Assembly (NCBI RefSeq): GCF_001411555.2
Contig: NC_049915.1
Location: 16,506,640-16,570,639, forward strand
Length of the DNA stretch: 64,000 nt
Direction of reading: 5' to 3'
From: Juglans regia
Lineage: Eukaryota; Streptophyta; Magnoliopsida; Fagales; Juglandaceae
Every line of letters begins with the position of its first letter. The first letter of the stretch is position 1. Of this stretch, positions 1 to 9,489 are shown piece after piece. A model generated the notes under the pieces. The model worked only from the letters and a program-made list of their open reading frames with translations. It was not told the origin of the DNA and searched no databases. The position numbers and the translations under genes are program-made.

Positions 1-680
1 TTTATTGGATTGGTAGGTTAGTAGAATCAACGAGGCCAGCTGCAGAATTGAATCAGAGGAATAAAAGAAAAAATAGAGTTACATAGTGGAAAAAGATCAC
101 TTCTGATGATTGTACATAAAAAGTCTTTTGGAGTTTCAGCCAACTATATATTAATGCCATAAAAAACTAAGCCATCTACACTACTGTCACGAATTCAATT
201 AACTGATAGAGACACTTGAAATTCTTGCAACCAGAAGTAACTAGAGACAACACGATGCATAACGTGGACGTGATTTTTATCTTTGAAGTGATGCCACGCG
301 TCATTATTTTTTTATTTTTTTTATTTTACTATCATCTTCTATCAGCTTCCGCTACCGACTTAATATTTAACTAATTATTTCATATCATATAAACAAATTT
401 AAAGAGAATAATAATAAAATAAATGATAAATGTCATATTTCGTTATCTTTTTATAATTTTGCTCAAGGTGTCGAGACTATATATCTCCAGTATAATTTTG
501 AGTAAAAAAATAAAACTTTCTTCTCAAAATTTAATTATTATATTTCAAATAAATGAAATTTATTTCTTTTTTCCGACTTTTGATTTTTTTTTAAATTTTC
601 TGAAAAATGAATTATATACATTAACTACTATTTACTTTCACACCTCACACCTAGAGGAACCACCACGACCAAGAGCTTAA
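1..680. repeat. Upstream flank module, copy of 50735-51290 and 37150-37380
   Basis: Non-coding, AT-rich DNA. It opens with a block (tttattggattggtaggtta...) that recurs at about 37163 and 50744, and it continues through text matching about 50930-51270 (cacgatgcataacgtggacg, then the Y-rich ttctttttcc stretch). These blocks lie in the intergenic DNA ahead of NLR genes, so this is most simply part of the duplicated 5' flank of NLR1. An open frame at 423-680 is low-complexity and shows no protein signature; I do not call it a gene. Confidence 0.7.
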
Positions 681-2477
681 GGCTATGTTTGGGTACCAAA
701 AGTTTCTCAACACTTTCCAAGTATTCTCGTACTTTTGAAAATACTTCACATGCCAAACAACTTAAAATACTCTCAATGGGACCCACAAACTCACTTCAAT
801 CTCTACTCATAACTATTCACAAATATTCTATAATACTCATCACTATTACATATAAATAAAAAATAAAATCACTTTAATATTTATCACTATTAAATATAAA
901 TAAAATAAAATCATTATAATATATAAATAAAAAATAAAATCACTATAATATATAAATAAAAAATAAAATCACTATAATATTTATCACTATTAAATATAAA
1001 TAAAAAATAAAATCATTATAATATATAAATAAAAATAAAATCACTATAATATATAAATAAAAAATAAAATCACTATAATAAAATAACTATAATATATAAA
1101 TAAAAAATAAAATCACTATTATATATAAATAAAAAATAAAATCACTAAAATATATAAATAAAAAATAAAATCACTATAATATATAAATAAAAAATAAAAT
1201 AACTATAATATATAAATAAAAAATAAAATCGCTATAATATATAAATAAAAAATAAAATCACTATAATATATAATAAATAAAAAATAAAATTACTATAATA
1301 TTTATCACTATTAAATATAAATAAAAAATAAAATCATTATAATATATAAATAAAAAATAAAATCACTATAATATTTATCACTATTAAATATAAATAACAA
1401 ATAAAATCATTATAATATATAAATAAAAAATAAAATCACTATAATATATAAATAAAAAATAAAATCACTATAATATGTAAATAAAAAATAAAATCACTAT
1501 AATATATAAATAAAAAATAAAATCACTATAATATTTATCACTATTAAATATAAATAAAAAATAAAATCATTATAATATATAAATAAAAAATAAAATCACT
1601 ATAATAAAATAACTATAATATATAAATAAAAAATATTTATCACTATTATATATAAATAAAAAATAAAATCACTATTATATATAAATAAAAAATAAAATCA
1701 CTAAAATATATAAATAAAAAATAAAATCAATATAATATATAATAAATAAAAAATAAAATTACTATAATATTTATCACTATTAAATATAAATAAAAAATAA
1801 AATCATTATAATATATAAATAAAAAATAAAATCAATATAATATATAAATAAAAAATAAAATCATTATAATATTTATCTCTATTATATATAAATAAAAAAT
1901 AAAAACACTAAAATATATAAATAAAAATAAAATCACTATTATATATAAATTAAAAATAAAATACTATAATATTTATCACTATTATATATAAATTAAAAAT
2001 AGAATCACTATAATATATAAATAAAAAATAACATTACTAGAATATTTATCACTATTATATATATATATATATAAATAAAATCATTATAATATTTATCACT
2101 ATTATATATAAATTAAAAATAAAATCATTATAATATTTATCATTATTATATATAAATTAAAAATAAAATCATTATAATATTTATCATTATTATATATAAA
2201 AGTAAAATAAAATCACTACAATATTTATTAATATTAAAAAATCAGTATAATAAAATCATTATAATATTTATTATTAAAAATCAAATCACTATAATATTTA
2301 TGGGACTCACACATTTTTTAACTACCTACTTAAAAGTCAACAACTCAACATACTTCACACATCCAAACAATTCAAAATACTCTCAATGGGACCCACAAAC
2401 TCACTCCAATCTCTACTCATAACTATTCACAAACATTCTCAACACTTCTCAACACTTTTCAACACCCAAACGTACCC
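681..2477. mobile_element. Tourist/PIF-Harbinger-like MITE with expanded interior
   Basis: The ends are imperfect terminal inverted repeats: the left begins GGCTATGTTTGGGT and the right, read on the other strand, begins GGGTACGTTTGGGT. The repeats extend inward with caacactt-type sequence. The element is flanked by the trinucleotide TAA at 678-680 and 2478-2480, the 3-bp target duplication typical of PIF/Harbinger MITEs. Both sub-terminal regions carry the same phrase (ctcaatgggacccacaaact), one copy near each end. The interior is an AT-rich tandem array, which makes the element about 1.8 kb, several times the usual MITE length. No transposase frame is present, so it is non-autonomous. Confidence 0.75.
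845..2302. repeat. AT-rich minisatellite, about 29-bp unit
   Basis: The array consists of tandem copies of a unit like aaaatcactataatatataa followed by ataaaaaat, about 29 bp. It is interspersed with a variant containing aatatttatcactattaaat. The copies are imperfect and their spacing varies. Roughly 45-50 units fit in the span. It lies wholly within the MITE at 681-2477. There are no spacer sequences and no coding content. Confidence 0.9.
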
Positions 2478-2689
2478 TAAGACTCAGCATGCCGTGAGCA
2501 TCTAGAAATTTCTTTCAGGTCAGTAAGGGTCCCTGAACTAAACTTTAAAATGCATGTTGTTGGAAGAATTGCGAATGTGTTGTGCGGACTGGTTGGAAAA
2601 TGCAGAAATGAGGCGTGGTTGTGAAGCGTTGGGACGGAAATTGTAGTGGTTGTGAATTTGTGAACTAGCTAAGGGCCATGAAGAGTTGG

Positions 2690-2694
<5 letters not shown>

Positions 2695-2736
<42 letters not shown>

Positions 2737-3123
2737 AGGACAGTACCTCCATTTTATTCAATAAATCCTCACTTTAGATAGAATAAAACCATGATAACAG
2801 GGCCCATATTAGGACCACACAAGAAGTACCAATACTAAGTTAAGGACTCCAAACAACAAAATACATGGACGAAAATGGACACAACTATTACTAACGGATG
2901 CGTAAATAGGGGAGGTTGAGTTTTTCCGTTTAGATGAGACCTCGGAGTTTCCTCGGTAAATTGCATAAGATTATTCCATACTTGGTTTATCCCTTGCGGG
3001 CCAAGTTTTGCCAAATAATCGGCGGAGGCCTTTCCTTATGGGAAGACATGTTGAATCGAGTGATCCCCTTCTTTGAAAATTTTCAGGACTTCATCCCAAT
3101 AGTCTTCGAGATACCACACTCCA
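2695..3123 (-). mobile_element. 5'-truncated LINE (L1-type) 3' end, minus strand
   Basis: On the minus strand this reads as the end of a LINE ORF2 RNase H region. A frame containing WYLEDYWDEVLKIF, QHVFP, then a stop, then SADYLAKLG resembles the usual ribonuclease H tail. It is followed by 3' UTR and a long poly(A), seen on the + strand as T at 2692-2730. The insertion is flanked by a near-perfect 18-bp duplication, catgaagagttggggttt at 2677-2694 and catgaagtgttggggttt at 3124-3141, as expected for target-primed reverse transcription. The related flanks at 37524 and 51663 lack the insert. Only about 430 bp remain, so the copy is dead. The + strand frame at 2934-3128 is antisense to it. Confidence 0.88.
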
Positions 3124-3564
3124 CATGAAGTGTTGGGGTTTAGTTGCAGTTGTTGTGGTGTTAAGTATTGGCTTGGTGTGAAAATTTGTATTTTGTGTTT
3201 ATTATTAATTGATGTTGTGCCATGTCAATCACAAATTACCTGTTGCATATTTGCACTGTATCTGTTTGATGTCATTATAATTTCATTAACTGTGCTCTAT
3301 GTCTATGTTTGTGCCGAAACTTGGAAAATTGGCAGTTTTGGTGTCATATATTAAAAAGGACAATGATACACCACCAACTATATATATTACAATTCAAGTA
3401 CTACTAAACATTAAATTTTTTTTTTTTTACTTTAATTCAAAATTTCTGTACTTGCAGCAATTCAAAGTAGATAAAATAATAATTTTTTATAATTAGTTGT
3501 AAACAAATTTTAGTATTGTTGTTCTTATATTATTTTCCCATTAAAATTATGTTTTTGTGGGTGT

Positions 3565-3810
3565 GTACGTATGACGACCCCAAATCGAGATGAGACATTA
3601 TCTCCGTAGAGCTCCTCTGGTCACTCGAAAGAGTGTAACACTGAGTGACATTCACTGGGTTGTGGTCTAGTGGCAACCGGCTCGGACGAGACGGTAACAC
3701 TCTCGTGTTGACTTTGTGGCCTCTCTAATGATAGAGGCTAGAGGATGCCTAGTCACGTACTCACTGAACGCAAAGCTGGGTATCGCTCTTTATAAAACAG
3801 GAGACTTGAA
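3565..3810. repeat. Copy of a dispersed TGACG-ended repeat
   Basis: Starts at tgacgaccccaaatcgagat and contains ggcaaccggctcggacgaga and ggtatcgctctttataa. The same family recurs at about 37780, 39841, 40180, 52075, 53221 and 53558. It resembles part of a long terminal repeat but no internal retroelement domains are attached. This copy is truncated. Confidence 0.6.
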
Positions 3811-4129
3811 CACAAGTCTTTAGAATTTGGCATAACTACAAAATCAATTAATGCATAGCCAGAAAAACTTTCTTTTATATTGAAGAGTTGCAAGCCATAT
3901 TTAAGTTATACAAAGCTTTTTACAAATTAATTTCTGTTATATTGAATTTCTTTAAAGTTTTCTAGAAAATCTATTTTTAAAGTAGCAAGTTGTTTTTGTA
4001 TTTGTAGCTTATGATATTATTTATTTAATTTGAGAAATTCAAATTGTAAAGTTGTTTTTTAAATTAACTCATGCTATATAAATACTTTATTATCCATATC
4101 GGTTTTTAAATATATTTTTTCTTATTGAA

Positions 4130-4440
4130 TTCATGTGGCCAACTGTACGTGGTGGAATATTCCATGATTCCATGTGACTGAATTAAATGTATCAAAGAAA
4201 AAGCAGAGTACTGGAAAAAGACTTGAAAGAAAGGATCGGAGACTTTGGCTAAAAAAACAGAGAGGAAAAAGACTGGTGATAACTACAAAATTAAGGAATT
4301 AATAGAGCTATAAATAATACCTTCCACGAAATTAATTAATGAATATGTCGTTTTGAGAAGAAAAATGATACTTAGAACCTTTTATTTTTTTTAAATAAAA
4401 TCTTAAAGCACTTTTAGTTTTAACAAATTCACGTAGCACA
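4130..4440. repeat. Recurrent upstream module (U-module) before NLR1
   Basis: Contains the core phrases ccatgtgactgaattaaatg, agcagagtactggaaaaaga and ggatcggagactttggctaa. Near copies occur at about 36305-36500, 39000-39240, 41275-41410, 50200-50390, 52375-52620 and 56405-56690. Older relatives are at 1-230, 37150-37370 and 50735-51010. All copies lie in NLR 5' flanks or in duplicated flank DNA. No open frame and no transposon ends were recognised. Confidence 0.75.
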
Positions 4441-4444
4441 TTAG

Positions 4445-4604
4445 TCTTTTACGAATTAGGATCCAACATTAATTGAGCAGGACTCCCATAAATAGTCTTG
4501 CTTCCTTCTTTTCTATCTCACCAAAACGGCAGAGGCCTAAAACGGTAGTGTTTCTTTATTTGCACACTTTCTCCTTAATTCGTTTCCTTTCTCCGACGAA
4601 AACA
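4445..4604 (+). promoter_or_regulatory. NLR1 core promoter and 5' leader
   Basis: A TATA-like cataaata lies at about 4488-4495. It is followed by a pyrimidine-rich patch (cttccttcttttctatctc) and a leader conserved in all four NLR genes, ending ccgacgaaaacaATG. Compared with NLR2, 59 bp directly upstream of the TATA box (21680-21738 in the NLR2 copy) are missing here. No ATG occurs between the TATA box and the chosen start. Confidence 0.7.
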
Positions 4605-7600
4605 ATGGCAGAGCTCCTTCTTTCTGCATCCCTTCACGTGCTGTTTGACCGATTGGCGTCTCCTGAGTTGCTGCAATTCGTTCGCCAAGAGGGACTACGA
4701 AAACAGCTGGACAAGTGGGACAAAACGTTGACAAGAATTCGTAAGGTGCTTCATGATGCAGAGGAGAAGCAACACACTGAAAGGTCAGTGAAAGCTTGGC
4801 TTGATGATCTCAGAGACTTGGCCTACGACGTGGAAGATATATTGGATGAGTTCGCCACGGAATCAGCTTTGCGACGTACGTTGATGGCTTCTTCTAGTAA
4901 GGTACGGAATCTCATCCCTTCTTGGTTTACTGGTTTAACTCCAAGTGCTGTTAAGATAAAGAAAATAAAGAAAATCACTGCTAGATTTAATGATCTCGTG
5001 ATACAAAAAGATCAACTGAAGTTGGTGGAAATTGTTAGTCCAAGGCCAAGCAAAAGAAGGGAGCCCTCAACTTCTGTGGAGACCGAAGATCACATCTACG
5101 GTAGGGAGGAAGTCGCAGAGGCTGTTCTTCAATTATTGATAAGTGATAAACATAGTGATGCCTTGACTAAAGTACCCAATGTGATTCCTATAGTTGGTAT
5201 GGGGGGTATCGGAAAGACAACATTGGCCCAGCTGGTATACAATGATAAAAAAGTGGAGAGCTTTTTCAATCTGAAAGCATGGGCTTGTGTTTCAGAAGAT
5301 TTTGATGTTGCTGCAGTTACAAAAACAATTTTACAATCTTTGACCTCGGAAAACTGTGGCGGCAAAGATTTAAATTGGTTGCAAGTCAAATTGAAGGAGA
5401 AACTACTTGGGAAAAGGTTTTTGGTAATTCTTGATGATGTTTGGAACGAGAAATACGATGATTGGATTCGCCTACGTGCTCCATTTAAAGCAGGGGCTCC
5501 GGGAAGTAGTATTATCGTCACAACTCGTAATAAGGGAGTATCATCACTAATGAGAAACAAGGAAGTTGAGCCTTTTCAATTGAAGTTGTTGTCAAATGAA
5601 GCTTGTTTGTCCATATTTACCCAACATGCATTGGAAGCAAGAGACTTCAGTGCCCATCCAAACCTTAAAGATATTGGTGAGGAACTCGTTAGAAGGTGTA
5701 AAGGCTTGCCATTGGCAGTAAAAACTATTGCAGGAGTCTTACGTAGTGAAGATGAAGACCGTAATGAGTGGGAAAAAGTTTTGAAGAATAAGATATGGGA
5801 TATTCCAGTAGAAGTAAATGGAATTCCTTCCTCTCTTATGGTAAGCTATGACAATCTATCTTCACATTTGAAGAGGTGCTTTGCTTACTGTTCAATACTA
5901 CCAAAGGACTATGAATTTGAGGAGAAGGAGGTGGTTTTATTATGGATGGCAGAAGGTCTAATTCAACCCCTACAAGATCATGAAGAGGAAATGGAAGATT
6001 TGGGTTCTAAGTATTTTCGCAATCTATTGTCAAGGTCATTTTTCCAACAGTCACGTATTAATGAATCACAATTTGTGATGCATGACCTCATCAATGATTT
6101 GGCTCAGTCGGTTGCAGGCAATACGTGCTTTAGAATGGAAGATAGGGTTGGAGGTACTAAGCATGAGAATAGTCCTATAAAGGCACGACACTCATCTTAT
6201 TTGGGAAGCAAATTTGATGCAACTAAAAAGTTTGAGGTTTTTTCTAAATTCACAAGTTTACGTACATTCTTACCTCTCATGCTACCATGTCCAGGTTATT
6301 GCTATTTGGCTCATCATGTTCCTTTTGAATTGGTTCCAACATTACGTTGTTTAAGGGTGTTATCTTTCAACGGATACTGCATAATGGAGCTATCAGATTC
6401 TATTGGTGATTTGAAGCATTTGCGGTACCTTAACCTTTCACACACTCGAATTAGATTCCTGCCAGAATCAATAACTAGTCTCTACAACTTACAAACATTG
6501 TTGTTGGAGAGATGTATTTGTCTAAAGAAATTACCTTCAATGTTTCGAAACTTGGTCAACCTACGCCACCTCAACATTGAAGATGCAGATAATTTGGAAG
6601 GAATGCCTATGCAAATAGGTAAACTAACTTGTCTTCAAACACTGTCTAATCTAGTTCTTGGAAAAGAAAGTAGTTGCTCTGGAATAAAGGAGCTTGGACC
6701 TTTGAATCATCTTCGAGGGACACTCTGCATTTCAAGATTAGAGAATATGATTGAACCGAAGGATGCAAAGGATGCTGAATTAAATAAAAAGACGAAAATT
6801 AGTGGGTTGTGGTTGAAATGGAGTAAATACATTGATGAGTCAAAAGACATGACAAGTGAACTAGAGGTACTAAATGGGCTATGGCCTCACGATGCTTTGA
6901 CGAAGCTAGTTATAATTAACTATGGTGGTACAAGATTTCCTAATTGGTTAACATCTCCTTCATTTCCTCATATGGTCTCATTGAGATTAGAAAATTGTTA
7001 CAACTGCACATCATTACCTCCACTGGGGCAATATTTGCCATCACTAAAAAATCTTTGGATCGAGGGCATGGCTAAAGTGAAGAGTGTTGGTTTTGAATTT
7101 TGTGGTAGTAATTTAGAGACTTTGCATTTCCATGACATGGAGAAGTGGGAGAATTGGAATCCTTGTGAAGAATTCCCAAATTTGCATGAGCTTTCCCTTC
7201 TTAACTGTCCGAAGCTATTAGGGAAGTTACCAAACAACCATCCTTTACTAAACAAAGTTGTGATAAATGATTGTGCACAGTTGGTGGTCTCACTTTCATG
7301 CTTTCCAGATAAATGCAAATTTAACATTGAGGAATCCGAAATGCTTGATATGGAAGGGATGGTGTGTGGAAGCAAGGCTACATTCAAATTAATAGAATTA
7401 TCCAGATCACTTTCACCAATTTCAGATATGGAAGGTCTGGCGGAGTTGGAATGGTTAAGGATCAAAAACTGTGAGGAGCTGACGAATTTGTGGTTTGACA
7501 ACAAGGGATCACTGCCACATCTCCCATTTCTGCGTCGTCTCGACATTTATAATTGTCCCAAACTATTATCTTTGGTGGTGGAAGAAGTTGATCAAGAGCG

Positions 7601-8516
7601 TCTCCAACTATCATTACCCAAGGCATTGATGTACAACAACACGTGTCTTCAGTCTATTGATATTTTTAATTGTGATTCGCTAACACATTTTGCAAGAAGC
7701 CATCTGCCTCCAACTTTAAAGCGGCTACATATAAGCAACTGCAGGAGTATGAGGAATTTGGTGGAGGATGATGAAAATGATACAAAAAACAGTAGCGAAG
7801 AATTACCTACCCTTGAGATCTTGTCTGTTTGCAATTGTCCATCCCTTGAATTCTTAACATCAAGCGGAGAATTACCTACCACACTTCAAAGCCTTTCTAT
7901 TCAGGAATGTCCGAAGCTGGAGTCAGTAGCGAAGAGTTTTCATCATAATTTGTTTCTGAAAACCATCACCATCTCCGATTGTGAGAAAATGCAGGGACTG
8001 CAGAATTGCATACACAACCTCACCTCTCTTCGAGATTTGAAAATACGGAATTGTCCGAGCATTTTATCATTTCCCAAAGAAGGTTTTCCCACAAATCTAA
8101 CAACGCTTATGATCTCTCATCATAAATTCACTGATGCCTTGTTCGATTGGGGGCTGAACAACCTCACTTCTCTTCATGAACTTCATATTGGTGGATCTCA
8201 GCATCTGGAATGCCTGCCTTTCGAGGGCTTAAGAAAACTCACCTCTCTTAAAACATTGTGGATATTTGACTGTGAGAACCTTGCATGTTTTCCAGAGGAT
8301 GGACTGCCTTCCTCACTCCTAGAGCTTAATATCTCTAATTGCCAAAAGTTCATGTCCTTTCCAAAGAATGGCCTACCTCCCTCACTCCAGCAACTTGCAA
8401 TCTATGAATGTCCTCTGCTGGAAGAACGCTGCAAGAAAGATCAGAGAGGAGAGTGGCGCAGGATAGCTGACATCCCTTATGTTGAAATTAATGGCAAATA
8501 CCTTTATGAGACTTGA
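4605..8516 (+). CDS. NLR1: CC-NB-ARC-LRR resistance protein, I2/RPP13-like-1 type
   Basis: Intracellular immune receptor; a single exon of 1303 aa. The start MAELLLSASL at 4605 is chosen because it follows the TATA box and leader; the longer frame from 4473 begins upstream of the TATA box. Domains: Rx-type coiled coil about 1-150 with the EDVID-class motif YDVEDILDEF (74-83). NB-ARC about 165-500: P-loop GMGGIGKTTLAQ (198-209), kinase-2 FLVILDDVW (272-280), RNBS-B SSIIVTTR, GLPL (368-371), RNBS-D CFAYCSILP (425-433), MHD (492-494). LRR region from about 581 to the C terminus. Relative to its paralogues it lacks one 69-bp LRR unit (junction near 8203) and a further 42 bp (near 7609). By family knowledge it binds ADP/ATP and triggers cell-death immunity; its ligand cannot be told from sequence. 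Confidence 0.96.
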   Translation: MAELLLSASLHVLFDRLASPELLQFVRQEGLRKQLDKWDKTLTRIRKVLHDAEEKQHTERSVKAWLDDLRDLAYDVEDILDEFATESALRRTLMASSSKVRNLIPSWFTGLTPSAVKIKKIKKITARFNDLVIQKDQLKLVEIVSPRPSKRREPSTSVETEDHIYGREEVAEAVLQLLISDKHSDALTKVPNVIPIVGMGGIGKTTLAQLVYNDKKVESFFNLKAWACVSEDFDVAAVTKTILQSLTSENCGGKDLNWLQVKLKEKLLGKRFLVILDDVWNEKYDDWIRLRAPFKAGAPGSSIIVTTRNKGVSSLMRNKEVEPFQLKLLSNEACLSIFTQHALEARDFSAHPNLKDIGEELVRRCKGLPLAVKTIAGVLRSEDEDRNEWEKVLKNKIWDIPVEVNGIPSSLMVSYDNLSSHLKRCFAYCSILPKDYEFEEKEVVLLWMAEGLIQPLQDHEEEMEDLGSKYFRNLLSRSFFQQSRINESQFVMHDLINDLAQSVAGNTCFRMEDRVGGTKHENSPIKARHSSYLGSKFDATKKFEVFSKFTSLRTFLPLMLPCPGYCYLAHHVPFELVPTLRCLRVLSFNGYCIMELSDSIGDLKHLRYLNLSHTRIRFLPESITSLYNLQTLLLERCICLKKLPSMFRNLVNLRHLNIEDADNLEGMPMQIGKLTCLQTLSNLVLGKESSCSGIKELGPLNHLRGTLCISRLENMIEPKDAKDAELNKKTKISGLWLKWSKYIDESKDMTSELEVLNGLWPHDALTKLVIINYGGTRFPNWLTSPSFPHMVSLRLENCYNCTSLPPLGQYLPSLKNLWIEGMAKVKSVGFEFCGSNLETLHFHDMEKWENWNPCEEFPNLHELSLLNCPKLLGKLPNNHPLLNKVVINDCAQLVVSLSCFPDKCKFNIEESEMLDMEGMVCGSKATFKLIELSRSLSPISDMEGLAELEWLRIKNCEELTNLWFDNKGSLPHLPFLRRLDIYNCPKLLSLVVEEVDQERLQLSLPKALMYNNTCLQSIDIFNCDSLTHFARSHLPPTLKRLHISNCRSMRNLVEDDENDTKNSSEELPTLEILSVCNCPSLEFLTSSGELPTTLQSLSIQECPKLESVAKSFHHNLFLKTITISDCEKMQGLQNCIHNLTSLRDLKIRNCPSILSFPKEGFPTNLTTLMISHHKFTDALFDWGLNNLTSLHELHIGGSQHLECLPFEGLRKLTSLKTLWIFDCENLACFPEDGLPSSLLELNISNCQKFMSFPKNGLPPSLQQLAIYECPLLEERCKKDQRGEWRRIADIPYVEINGKYLYET

Positions 8517-9240
8517 AACAGAGGAAAAAGTACAAAGGTAAGTTTGTTCTGGCTCTGATCCAAATTTCCTTTGAATGTTGAACGGTGGCATTGGAGAGAT
8601 CCTGTCACTCCTATTGCTTGCTGCGACTCTGGTTGTTATGCTGAATTCTTGTGGTTTTTTTTTTTGTTCTCGTTGGATTTGATGTAGCAAACCACTTTCA
8701 AGTTAATATAAGAGATTGATGCGTGGAAGAACTGTTGGAATTTTAGTGAATTCCATAAGCCAAGACCACACCTCAAATCATTGTAAAAAAATTGATTTTG
8801 GCAATTATGCAATGTATGATTTATGAGTTTTGTGGTATGCTAATAGAAAAGAACCGTTACTCTTGTTCTCAGGTTGAAGGGGGAGAAGAAATTGTAAACC
8901 AAGCAGCGATGGACGCCATTTCTCATAGCAAATAATTGGCTCTAATTCTTAGTGAGGTGGGCCGAGCGCACAAACATTAGATTGCGCTGATCTTCAAACC
9001 CTATATATTTGCTGTGTTCACAATGGCTGGATCATGGATTCTTCTCTGCCTCAACATACTCTTCTAAAATTGCAGCAGCAAGCTGTTGGCATGCCATGTC
9101 ATTCCTCATGCAATGTTTGGCTACAAGCGAACTTGTCTCATGATATTGTTTTGGAGTCCCAATGCTTATAAGAGCCATCAAGAAGGTGCTTGTAAGTTTG
9201 TAATGAATCAAAGTAATCCATTCAAACACTAAAATGGACT
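8517..9240 (+). other. 3' flank / candidate 3'-UTR intron of NLR1
   Basis: A consensus splice donor AAAG|GTAAGT falls 21 nt after the stop (intron would start at 8538). The same donor sits 25, 23 and 8 nt after the stops of NLR2, NLR3 and NLR4. Downstream text (ttctcaggttgaagggg near 8873; atggctggatcatggattct near 9021) is shared with the flanks of the other genes. The 65-nt candidate exon found in NLR2, NLR3 and NLR4 appears to have been deleted here. No coding gene is seen. Confidence 0.6.
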
Positions 9241-9489
9241 AATAATTAGTATTCTGGCATAGAAGATAGAAATCCAAAACATCCAAATTGATCTGCCATC
9301 GTCCTCAGCCATCATTCTGGCTAAGTCCGAAGATTGAAAGGAAGGTCATTGGTTTGAATCTCTATTCGGCTGAAAATTTCTAAAAATAAATGATTTGGAT
9401 TAGATTCCTGGACATTTTTCTGGATTTTGATTAGGATTTTGGAAAGTGTACCTTTGATTTCTTCCTCTCAACTTAGACTTTTGCTAGTT

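Noticed and set aside
845..2302. CRISPR-like regular array
   Set aside because: Units are contiguous and lack unique spacers, are very AT-rich, sit inside a MITE, and the DNA is plant nuclear.
2934..3128. 64-aa + strand frame
   Set aside because: It is antisense to the LINE RNase H tail.
4473..4604. Longer NLR1 start (44 extra residues), and likewise 43379 for NLR3 and 56963 for NLR4
   Set aside because: The 4473 and 43379 starts lie upstream of the TATA-like box and the conserved leader; 56963 is a GTG. The family start MAEL follows the leader in all copies.
5129..5560. Minus-strand open frames across the NLR coding regions (also 6998-7546, 22532-22819, 44080-44400 and others)
   Set aside because: They mirror the conserved sense coding sequence and have no features of their own.
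9325..9385. tRNA-like A/B boxes (tggctaagtccg ... ggtttgaatc), possible SINE
   Set aside because: The match is loose, the same text recurs only with the duplicated kinase flank at 28.0 kb, and no cloverleaf or poly(A)/target duplication was found.
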